Made by a program: the position numbers and the translations under genes
Shown: positions 15,577-23,500 of the stretch, one piece after another
How positions within the stretch are numbered: position 1 is the first letter of the stretch
Layout of the letters: each line of letters opens with the position of its first letter
The notes under the pieces: model-generated
What the model was told of the DNA's origin: nothing
What the model saw: only the letters and a program-made list of their open reading frames with translations
Databases searched by the model: none
Assembly (NCBI GenBank): GCA_020849655.1
Contig: JADLFU010000232.1
Span: 20,223 to 84,222, forward strand
DNA from: Polyangiaceae bacterium
GTDB taxonomy: Bacteria; Myxococcota_A; Polyangia; Polyangiales; Polyangiaceae
Direction of reading: 5' to 3'
DNA length: 64,000 bases

Positions 15577-16887
15577 TCAGCGCGCCACCAGGTAGGCGAC
15601 GACGCCGAGCGCCAGCATCACGAGCGCGACGACCGGCCACACCCACCCGGGCATCCCGCGCACCTCCGTGACCGCTGGCGTGGGCGCGCGGGGTCGCGAC
15701 GACGGCGCCAGCGAAGGGGGGGGCGCGTCGACGAACGCCGCCGCGCCCCGCAGCGTAGTCATCGGGAGGCTCTCGGGCGGCGCCGACGCGCGCTCGAGGT
15801 GGGCGCTGAAGCGCGGCTCGATGGGCGGCGCGTCGAGCTCGATCGCGGCGTCGGGCGCCGAGTCGTCGAGCGACAGCAGGAACCGCTCGTGCCCCGCGAC
15901 GAGCGGCCGTGGCGCGTCCAGGGTCTGCAGCGCGGGCTCGGCCTCGCGGCCCGAGGATCTCGACGGCGGGCCCGAGCGATCGATCGGGATGGAGTGCGGA
16001 TCCGCGCCGAGCGCCGCGGCGAGCGCGTCGACCTGCTCGCTCGCCGACGCGAAGCGACGCGCCGGATCGGTCGCGCACGCGCGCGCGAACCACGCGTCCA
16101 CCTCGGAGGGCAGGCGCGCGTTGGCGCGGGTCGGCGGCACGTACGCGCCAGCGCGGATGCTCGTGAACAGCGCGCCCATCTCCTCGGCGGGGAACGGCAC
16201 GAGCCCGACGAGCGCCTCGTACGCGACGACGCCGAGCGCCCAGAGATCGGTCGCCGCGCCCACGGCGAGCGCGTCGTCGATCTGCTCCGGCGCCATGTAC
16301 GCCGGCGTGCCGAGGAGCGCGCCCGTCCGCGTGAAGGAGGTCAGCCCCGCCGTGCCCTCCGGCGCCTGCGTCGGGGCTCTCTCGGGCTCGAGCTCTCCGA
16401 GGAGGCGCGCGACGCCGAAGTCGAGCACCTTCGCGACCTCGCCGTCCTCGTCGCGCGAGAGGATGACGTTCGCCGGCTTGAAGTCTCGGTGGATGATGCC
16501 GAGCTGGTGCGCGCGGTCGAGCGCCTTGCCACATTGCCGGAGGACGGCGACGGCCTCGAGCGGGTCGAGCCTGCCGCGATCGATGCGGTCCATCAGCGTC
16601 TCGCCCTGGAGCAGCTCCATCACGAGGTACGGTCGGCCCTCGTCGCTGACGCCGAAATCGAACACCGTGACGGCGTGCCGCGACTTCAGCTGCGCGGTGA
16701 TCTGCGCCTCCTTCAGGAAGCGCGCGCGGGGCGCGTCCCCCTGGGCCGAGCCGGCCGCGAGGAGCTTCACGGCGAAGTCGGTGTTCAGGCTGGTGTGGCG
16801 CGCGCGGAAGACCTCGCCCATCCCCCCCGCGCCGATGCGCTCCCCGAGCGCGTAGCGCCCCCCGAGGAGGGACGAGGCCGGGCCCAT
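15577..16887 (-). CDS. Ser/Thr protein kinase with C-terminal membrane anchor
   Basis: A 436-residue Hanks-type kinase. All catalytic landmarks are present: glycine loop 'IGAGGMGEVF', 'FAVKLL' (ATP lysine), 'KEAQITAQL' (Glu), 'IIHRDFKPANVIL' (catalytic Asp, about residue 134), 'LDFGVARLL' (DFG) and 'TPAYMAPEQIDDA' (APE). The kinase domain covers residues about 10-280. A low-complexity linker follows, then one transmembrane helix at the end ('WVWPVVALVMLALGVVAYLV'), so the kinase faces the cytoplasm and is tail-anchored. It starts 6 bases after the PP2C gene and is the last gene of an FHA-PP2C-kinase operon. It should be catalytically active. Confidence 0.93.
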   Translation of the reverse strand: MGPASSLLGGRYALGERIGAGGMGEVFRARHTSLNTDFAVKLLAAGSAQGDAPRARFLKEAQITAQLKSRHAVTVFDFGVSDEGRPYLVMELLQGETLMDRIDRGRLDPLEAVAVLRQCGKALDRAHQLGIIHRDFKPANVILSRDEDGEVAKVLDFGVARLLGELEPERAPTQAPEGTAGLTSFTRTGALLGTPAYMAPEQIDDALAVGAATDLWALGVVAYEALVGLVPFPAEEMGALFTSIRAGAYVPPTRANARLPSEVDAWFARACATDPARRFASASEQVDALAAALGADPHSIPIDRSGPPSRSSGREAEPALQTLDAPRPLVAGHERFLLSLDDSAPDAAIELDAPPIEPRFSAHLERASAPPESLPMTTLRGAAAFVDAPPPSLAPSSRPRAPTPAVTEVRGMPGWVWPVVALVMLALGVVAYLVAR

Positions 16888-16893
16888 CGGCGC

Positions 16894-18135
16894 TCAGGAC
16901 GTGCGCAGCAGGTAGAACCCGGCCGCGCCCACGATCGCGATCGCGATCAGGAGCCAGAGCGCGACCATCCACGGCGGCGTCGGGGGGATCGGCAGGTCGA
17001 CCGGATCATCGTGGCCCGCCTGCGGACCCGAGTCGCCTCGCAGCGTGCCCGGAGGCAGCGCGGCCTCGATGTCCTTCACGCTCATCCCGACCATCGTGTT
17101 CGCGACCTTCAGGCCGCCGTGCCCCGACGACGGGGGCAGCTTGAGGTCGGCCGTGCGCACCGGCTGGGTCGTCTCGTCGTTGCGCAGCTCGGGCAGCGTG
17201 TACTTTCGGTACTTGAGGTCGCCCTCGGCCGGATCGAGCTTCTTCAGGCCCGCGCCCTCGAACGTCGCGACGATGCAGGTGATGTTGTCGTGCCCGCCGG
17301 CCTGGTTCGCGCGGTCGGTGAGGGTCTTGCACGCCTCGAGCGGATCCTTCGCGTTCGCGAGCACCTCGCGGAGCTCGTCGGACTTCATCATCCCGGAGAG
17401 GCCGTCCGAGCAGAGCATGACGATGTCGCCCCGTCGGAGGTGCACGTAGGTCAGATCGACCTGCACCGTCTCGGACGTGCCGAGCGCCTGCAGGATGATG
17501 TTGTTGTGCTCGAAGGTCTCGGCCTCCTCCTCGGTGAGCTGGCCCGCCTCGATGAGCTGGTTCACCAGGGACTGATCGCGCGTCACCTGCACGAGCTTGC
17601 CGTTGCGCAGGACGTAGCAGCGGCTGTCGCCGACCTGGCCGAGGAACAGGTGATCGTCGACGAGCGCCGCGACCGTCGACGTCGTGCCCATGCCGCGCCG
17701 CGAGCGATCGGCCTTCGCCTCGGAGTAGATGCGCGAGCCCGCCTCCTCGATGGACCGGACGATGCGGCGCGCGATGTCGTCGCGGTCCTTCGGCGCGTCG
17801 CCCTCGCTCATCCGCTCGTAGATGATGTCGACCGCCAGCTGGCTCGCGACCTCGCCCGCGGCCGCGCCGCCCATGCCGTCGCAGACGGCCATCAGCGTGC
17901 CGCGCGGGCCGACCAGCTGCACGCGGTCGCCCTCGAGCAGCCCGCGGGTCTTGCGCGAGAGATCGGCGACGATGAAATTGTCTTCGTTGTGCTCGCGCAC
18001 CTGGCCCACGTCGGTGCGCCCGAAGAGGCGCACGCGGATGGGCCCCCCGTCGACCTGCTCGTCGTCGGTCTCGATGGCCGGCTCGACGACGGGCTCGCTG
18101 GGCGCGGGCGGGGGAGGGTCCGGGGTCTCGCTCAT
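16894..18135 (-). CDS. PP2C-type Ser/Thr protein phosphatase, membrane-anchored
   Basis: A 413-residue PPM/PP2C phosphatase. Metal-binding and catalytic motifs are 'DVGQVREHNEDNF', 'LMAVCDGMGGAAAGEVAS', 'GMGTTSTVAALVDD', 'GQVGDSRCYVLRNG', 'MLCSDGLSGMM' and 'GGHDNITCIVA', covering residues about 35-285. A linker and one C-terminal transmembrane helix ('WMVALWLLIAIAIVGAAGFYLL') mirror the kinase encoded next. Its ATG overlaps the FHA gene stop by ATGA. It is the expected antagonist of the downstream kinase, both being tail-anchored with cytoplasmic catalytic domains; that partnership is inference from operon structure. Confidence 0.94.
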   Translation of the reverse strand: MSETPDPPPPAPSEPVVEPAIETDDEQVDGGPIRVRLFGRTDVGQVREHNEDNFIVADLSRKTRGLLEGDRVQLVGPRGTLMAVCDGMGGAAAGEVASQLAVDIIYERMSEGDAPKDRDDIARRIVRSIEEAGSRIYSEAKADRSRRGMGTTSTVAALVDDHLFLGQVGDSRCYVLRNGKLVQVTRDQSLVNQLIEAGQLTEEEAETFEHNNIILQALGTSETVQVDLTYVHLRRGDIVMLCSDGLSGMMKSDELREVLANAKDPLEACKTLTDRANQAGGHDNITCIVATFEGAGLKKLDPAEGDLKYRKYTLPELRNDETTQPVRTADLKLPPSSGHGGLKVANTMVGMSVKDIEAALPPGTLRGDSGPQAGHDDPVDLPIPPTPPWMVALWLLIAIAIVGAAGFYLLRTS

Positions 18136-19310
18136 CGGGCTCCTTCGGCGCCGAACTCGACGCGGAACATGTGCTGGCCGAGCCGCAGGACGTCGCCGTC
18201 CCGCACGGGCTCGCTCGTCGAGAGCGCGAGGAACGTGCCGTTCGACGAGCCCAGATCTTCGAGCACGGCGCCGCCCGCCGTGCGAGTGAGGCGCGCGTGG
18301 TGGCGAGAGAGGAAGGCGTCGCGAGAGAAGACGATGTCGGCGGACTCGCGGCCGAGCGTCGTCTCGTCGTCCCGCAGGTGGAACACGTCGCGCGTGATGC
18401 CCTCGACGGTGCGCTGGCACAGGCGCGCCCAGCACGGCGTCGCCGGTGTACCGAAGATGGCGGTGCCGTGTTGATGCACTGGCCGGAGCGCCTGCTCGGC
18501 GTCGTTCACGGCCTCGAACCTTAGCACCTGTTGCCCGAGCAGAATCAAGTCTCCGCTTCTCACCTGGCGCGGCGCACGCAGCCGGAGGTACACGCCGTTG
18601 ACCGACGCGAGATCGGTCACGCGCCACGCGTCGCCCTCTCGCGAGAGGCGCGCGTGCCGCGGGGAGAGGAACGGATCGTCCGCGAGGACGATGTGCCCCT
18701 CGCGCGCCCCGACGTCGACGTGGTCGCCCGAGAGCGGCCACGCGTCGCCGTCCTGCCCGTCGGCCCCCACGAGCACCACGCGCCCGGCAGCGGGAGGAGG
18801 CGGCGGGTGGCGCTCGGTCGGGCGCGACCGCGCCTCGGCGCCGGAGAGGATGAGCGTCCCGGTGAGACCGCGGGCGTCCGTCGTCGAGAAGCCGCAGAGC
18901 GCGCACCGCGACAGGCCGTCCCAGCGACCTCGACACCTCGGGCAGTCGAGGGCGGCGTCCGGGGTCGTCGCCGGTGCGCGCGACGCCGGCGCGGACGGCG
19001 GCTGCTGCTGCTGGTCGCCGGCGGCGGGGCCTGCGTGCGGCCCAGCGCCGAGCGGGGACCCGCACGTCACGCAGAACCGGAAGCCGGCCTGGTTGCGCGT
19101 CTGGCATGATCCGCACAGCGCGCCGGCCGGTGGGGGCTCGACGGGCGGTGGCATGACGAGCGCGGGCGCCTCGGGTCGCGGGCCGGGTCGCTTGAGACCG
19201 AATCCACAATCTTCACAGAACCTCACGTGGTCGAGGTTCTCTCGGCCGCAGCGGTCGCAGCGCACGCCGGCAGGAGACAAGGGAGCCGGCCCTCTCGTCA
19301 AGCTCACCAT
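18132..19310 (-). CDS. FHA domain protein with N-terminal zinc ribbons
   Basis: A 392-residue cytoplasmic protein. It contains three zinc-ribbon-like CxxC pairs near residues 17-36 ('CDRCGRENLDHVRFCEDCG'), 64-83 ('CGSCQTRNQAGFRFCVTCG') and about 120-140 ('CPRCRGRWDGLSRCALCG'). Two FHA domains follow: one around residues 185-265 ('ADDPFLSPRHARLSRE', 'DLASVNGVYLRL') and one around 300-390 ('TTLGRESADIVFS', 'SRHHARLTR', 'DLGSSNGTFLAL'). FHA domains bind phosphothreonine, so this is the likely reader of the kinase/phosphatase pair encoded behind it (ATGA overlap with PP2C). The start at 19310 overlaps the upstream gene's stop by 7 bases. Confidence 0.9.
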   Translation of the reverse strand: MVSLTRGPAPLSPAGVRCDRCGRENLDHVRFCEDCGFGLKRPGPRPEAPALVMPPPVEPPPAGALCGSCQTRNQAGFRFCVTCGSPLGAGPHAGPAAGDQQQQPPSAPASRAPATTPDAALDCPRCRGRWDGLSRCALCGFSTTDARGLTGTLILSGAEARSRPTERHPPPPPAAGRVVLVGADGQDGDAWPLSGDHVDVGAREGHIVLADDPFLSPRHARLSREGDAWRVTDLASVNGVYLRLRAPRQVRSGDLILLGQQVLRFEAVNDAEQALRPVHQHGTAIFGTPATPCWARLCQRTVEGITRDVFHLRDDETTLGRESADIVFSRDAFLSRHHARLTRTAGGAVLEDLGSSNGTFLALSTSEPVRDGDVLRLGQHMFRVEFGAEGAR

Positions 19311-19912
19311 CGGCCGTACGCGGTGCGGACCTCGAGGAGGATCTCGAACGCGAGGAAGTGGGAGAGCCCGGAGGGCCGCGCCTGCCCCGCCTTGTCGCGG
19401 AAGCCGTCGAGGAGGATGGCGCGGTACCCGAGCGACGCGCCGCAGAACACCTCGCGCGTGCACTCGTGCGCGACGCCCACGCCCGCGGTCGCCACGCCGC
19501 CCCACGTCTCGAGCGCCCACTCGTTGCCGTACCCCACCGCGCCGAGCCCCGCGAACAGGAAGGGCGCGGTGCGGGTCTTCTGCGTGAGGTACAGGCGCCC
19601 CTCGGCGCGAAGCTGCTGCAGGATGGGGAGGTTCAGGATGTTGGACGCGTCCTGCTTGCTGAACTCGTACGCGCCGCCGATCGAGTAGCCGTGGTGGTCG
19701 CGGTGGGCCGCGCGCAGCACGACGCCGCCGCCCGAGCCGAGGATGCACGGCTCCTCCGCGCCCGACGGGCAGACCTTGCTCCGGGCGAGGCGCGTCTCCG
19801 CCGCGAAGGCCGCGCCGTACTGGACGAAGTCGATGACCGAGCGGGGCTCGTCGGCGCGCGCCGGGAGCGCGAGTGACGCGGCACAGAGGGGGATGCCGAC
19901 CGAGCGCCGCAC
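19304..19912 (-). CDS. Secreted, probably outer-membrane beta-barrel protein
   Basis: A 202-residue protein with a signal peptide ('MRRSVGIPLCAASLALPARADE', cleavage probably after ARA). The mature chain alternates short amphipathic strands with Gly and aromatic residues ('HHGYSIGGAYEFSK', 'PFLFAGLGAVGYGNEWAL', 'ATAGVGVAHE', 'CGASLGYRAILLDGF') and ends with 'FLAFEILLEVRTAYGRW', a typical last barrel strand with a terminal aromatic. It is the first gene before the FHA-PP2C-kinase genes, overlapping the FHA gene by 7 bases. The start is a GTG with TAGAGT 7 bases upstream. The family is not recognised. Confidence 0.75.
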   Translation of the reverse strand: MRRSVGIPLCAASLALPARADEPRSVIDFVQYGAAFAAETRLARSKVCPSGAEEPCILGSGGGVVLRAAHRDHHGYSIGGAYEFSKQDASNILNLPILQQLRAEGRLYLTQKTRTAPFLFAGLGAVGYGNEWALETWGGVATAGVGVAHECTREVFCGASLGYRAILLDGFRDKAGQARPSGLSHFLAFEILLEVRTAYGRW

Positions 19913-19919
19913 GGCGCCG

Positions 19920-19925
19920 ACTCTA
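19920..19925 (-). promoter_or_regulatory. -10-like hexamer TAGAGT for the FHA/PP2C/kinase transcription unit
   Basis: TAGAGT on the minus strand ends 7 bases before the GTG at 19912. It is the best promoter candidate for the four-gene signalling unit 19912-15577. Confidence 0.5.
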
Positions 19926-20003
19926 CTCGACCCTCGCGCGCGCTGTCGCGCGGACGTGGAGGCTCGACAGGCGCCCCGACGTTTGAGACGGTGCCACCCG
20001 AGA

Positions 20004-20435
20004 ATGCCCAGCGTCCCCGATCTGAAGGCGTACCTCGCGCGCTCTGGCTTCGAGATCTACCGCACGAAGAACGGAGAGATCTCGCTCGCCGAGCGCCCGC
20101 GCCCGAACCTGATCATGGACTCGGGCGTGACCGTGATCGCCGGCGACTCGATCAAGGTGCGCGTCGTCGTGCGGGTGGAGCGCCGGGAGTTCCCGGGAGA
20201 GGACGACGAGCGGCTGTTCGAGCGGGCGCGCGCGCTCTGGGCCTCGGCGGTGTCGCGCGGGTGGGTCGAGGTGGCCCACGCGTCCCGCGAGGTCCGCGAC
20301 ACCGGGGACGGCCGTCAGCTGCTCGACACGTGGTTCGAGGTCACCTACGAGCACGACGCGGCGGACGAAGCGGAGGCCGCGGAGGAGGCGCGCTTCGCGG
20401 TCGGCGCCCCCAAGATCGCCACGCACGGCGCCTGA
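20004..20435 (+). CDS. Hypothetical cytoplasmic protein
   Basis: A 143-residue protein without a signal peptide, starting at the ATG at 20004. The first half reads as alternating helix and strands ('DLKAYLARSGFEIYRTKNGE', 'PNLIMDSGVTVIAGDSIKVRV'). The middle is rich in paired charges ('VERREFPGEDDERLFERARAL') and the end is acidic ('EHDAADEAEAAEEARF'). Codon composition matches the chromosome and the frame is bounded by a normal stop, so it is probably real. I do not recognise the family and propose no function. Confidence 0.7.
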   Translation: MPSVPDLKAYLARSGFEIYRTKNGEISLAERPRPNLIMDSGVTVIAGDSIKVRVVVRVERREFPGEDDERLFERARALWASAVSRGWVEVAHASREVRDTGDGRQLLDTWFEVTYEHDAADEAEAAEEARFAVGAPKIATHGA

Positions 20436-20452
20436 GCGCGGTCTGCGCTCGG

Positions 20453-20529
20453 CTCGAGAGGTGTCCGAGCTTGCGAGCGAACCGGGCCAGGCCAGGGAGG
20501 CCGACGCAGGAATACCCACGTATTTCGAG
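20453..20529 (+). ncRNA. Possible structured RNA in the convergent gap
   Basis: The 143-base gap between two convergent genes can fold: CTCGAGA-G-GTGT (20453-20464) pairs with ACGT-A-TTTCGAG (20518-20529), 11 pairs with one mismatch, enclosing a GC-rich part with further self-complementary segments (GGCC repeats at 20485-20502). The inner text 'GCGAACCGGGCCAGG' faintly recalls domain IV of small SRP RNA, but the conserved GGAA loop and AGCAG strand are absent, so the identity is doubtful. It may instead be a bidirectional termination structure. Confidence 0.22.
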
Positions 20530-20578
20530 GAGGCCGACCGACGCATCGCGCGGCGCAGCCGCGAGACTGGACCCCTCT

Positions 20579-23500
20579 TCAGACCTTCTCGCCTTGCTCC
20601 TGGAGGAAGGCGCGCGCCTCCTCGAGGTGGGGATCCTCGGAGAGGGCCTTCCTCGCGAGGAGGACGCCGCGGCGGGGATCTCCGAGGTGGCGCGCGATCA
20701 TCCCCTGCCGGAGGTACGCCATCGCCTTCGTCATCGGACCGGGGGACTTCAGCATCGTCACCGCGCGCAGCGCCTTCTGCGCGAGCTCGAACTGCCCCAG
20801 CTCCGTCGCGACATCGGCGAGCTCGGACGCGGCGGCGCCGTTCTGCATGTCAGCGTCGAGGGCCACGTTCAGCCAGGCCATCTCGACGTTCCGATCGCCA
20901 GCAGCGAACGCGATCCTCGCCATCCTGTGCTGCAGCACCGACAGCTCGCGCGAGCGGCGACCCTTGTGCGCCGCGACCGCCGCGTCGATGAGCGCGGTCG
21001 CGCGGTCGAGCTGCCCCGAGGCCGTCCAGGCGTCCGCGAGGTGCACCGTCGTCTCGTGATCTCCCGGCTTGTCGGCGAGCGCCGCCTCCAGCGTCTCCGC
21101 CGCGCGCCCGAGCTCCCCCGCCCGCAAGAGCGCCTCGCCCGCGCGCCGCCTCGCCGCGAAGCGCGCCGCCCCCTCGAGCGCCTCCGCGTCCGCGAGGAGG
21201 ATGTCCGCGAGCTCGGCCATCGCGCCGCTCGTCTCGTAGAGATCGCGGAGCTCGTCTCGCAGCGCCGAGGCGCCCGGGTGCGCGCGGAACGCGTGCTCCA
21301 TCGCGTCGCGCGCCTCGCCGAGCCGGTCGGCCGAGCGCGCGGCCCGCGCGAGCTTCAGCGCCGCCTCGACCTGCGCGTCGCCATTCGTCAGGTGCACGAG
21401 GCGCAGCGCCGCGTCGACGACCAGCGAGGGGTTCCGCGTCGCCTCACCGCGCGCGAGCAGGCGGTCGATCGCCTCCTGGTCTCGCGGCTCGCTCTGCACC
21501 CACGCCGCCAGCCGCTCGTCCGCGCGCGCCGGATCGTCCACCGCGAGCAGCTCGAGCAGCCGCATCGTGTGCGCGCGCGCGCCCGGGGTGTCTCCTCGCC
21601 TGGTCGCGCCGTCCGTGGCGAGCTCGAGCGCTCCCTTCAGCTCCTCGCGCGCGTCCTCGTCGCCGAGCGCCACCGCCTCCTCGAGATCGGCGACCGCGGC
21701 GGCCTCGGCCCCTTGCCTGAGCGCGATCCAGGCCTTCAGCCGCAGCACCGACGCGCGCGGCCGCCCGGTGCGCCCCGAGAGCGCGCTCGCCACCAGCTCC
21801 TCGGCGCCCGCGAGATCCCCAGCCTCGACCAGGATCTCGACCATCTCGGAGACGAGCGAGACCTCGTCCGGCGCCCGCGCGAGCGCCTTCGACAGCGCGT
21901 CGACGGCGCCGCCCGGATCGCGCGCGTGCTCTCTCGCGATCATCGACGCCTGCCGGTAGCGGCCCACCGCGGCCTCGAGATCGGCCTCTGCGGCCGCGCG
22001 CAGCAGGGTCGCGTCGACGAGATCCGCGAAGCGGGTCGCCTCTGCCAGCTCGCGCGCGAGCCTGTCGAACAGGGCGTCGCTCGCCGGCGCCCGCCGCAGC
22101 CCGAGCGTGAGCACGCGCGCCTCCGCGTCGCGATCGTCGAGCGCTCGGTGGCGATCGGCGAGCGACAGCGCGAGCGCGGGCGCCTCACCCGTCGCCTCGA
22201 CCGCGAGCAGGCGCTCCGCGAGCGCCAGCCACTCGGGGGCGCCCTCGCCGACGTGGAGCGCGAGCGCCGCGAGCAGCGGGCGCTCGTCCGGGGCGGCCTC
22301 CAGGCTCTGCTCGAGCAGGTCTCTCCGCGCGTCGACCCGCTCGCCGAGGAGGGGCGAGATCCTGAGGGTCAGCGCGGAGACCACCGCCGCGTCGCGCCGC
22401 ATCCGCGCGCCCTCGAGCTGTCGCTCGAGCAGCTCCGCGAGGTCGTCCGATCGACCGTGACGCTCGAAGAGATCGGCGAGCGTCGTCGCCGCGGCCACGT
22501 CGTCGGGATCGTCGGAGAGCACGTCGCGGAGGGCCTCCGCCGCCTCGTCGTCGCGCCCCAGCTCGACCAGCAGCCGCGCGCGCGCCGTGCGGAGTCGCTG
22601 ACGCTCCCCTCCGTCCATGACCGCCTCGAGCGTCCGCTCGAGCAGCGAGAGCCTGCCGTCGACGTCGCGCGTCGCCTCGAGGATAGCGAGCAGGCCGTCG
22701 TAGGCGCGGCGCTCGCTCGGCTCACGCTCGAGCACGACGCCGAACAGCCGCGCGGCCTCCGACGGCAGCGCCGCGCTCGTGGTCGACGCGACGCTCAGCA
22801 CCAGCTCCTGGGCCTCGGTCGACTCCTCGAGCGCGACGATGTGCGCGAACCTCGCGGCGTCCTCGACTTCGCCGCTCGAGAGGGCGCGCCCCGTCAGGCG
22901 CGCGGCGGCCCACACGGCCTCCCTCGGTCCCTCGGGCAGCGCCTCCGCGACCGCGATCGCGCGCAGCAGCACGGCCTCGACCCTCGGATCGTCGGGCAAG
23001 AGGTCAGCGGCCTCGCGGAGCGTGTCGAGCAGGGACGCGTCGGCGCCCTCGCGCAGGCGCCGCGCCGTCACCGCGTCGAGCGCCCGCAGCTGAAGCTCGG
23101 CGTCGTCCGTCGCGCGCGCGGCCCGCTCGAGCGCCTCGCCGAGCGCGAGGGAGCCGCGCTCCGCGCGCGTGAGCAGCAACAGGGCCGCGTCACGGTGGCG
23201 GGCGTCGCGCTCGATCGCGCGCTCGACGGCGTCGATGACGCCGGCCTCATCTTCGCTGGGCAGGAGCGCCGCCAGGGAGAGCAGCGCGTCCGCGGACCTC
23301 GCCGACGACACCATCGGCCGCGGCGCGTCGATGAGCCACTCGAGGGCGGCCCGCTCCGCGTCCACGTCGCCCGCGGCCCGCGCGCGATCGAGCAGCGCCT
23401 CGGCGAGGTCGGGCGGCGCCTCGGGATCCGCGAGCGCGTCGCGCAGCACCGCCGCCGCGCCCGCTGCGTCGCCGAGATCCTCGGCGGTGAGATCGGCGAG

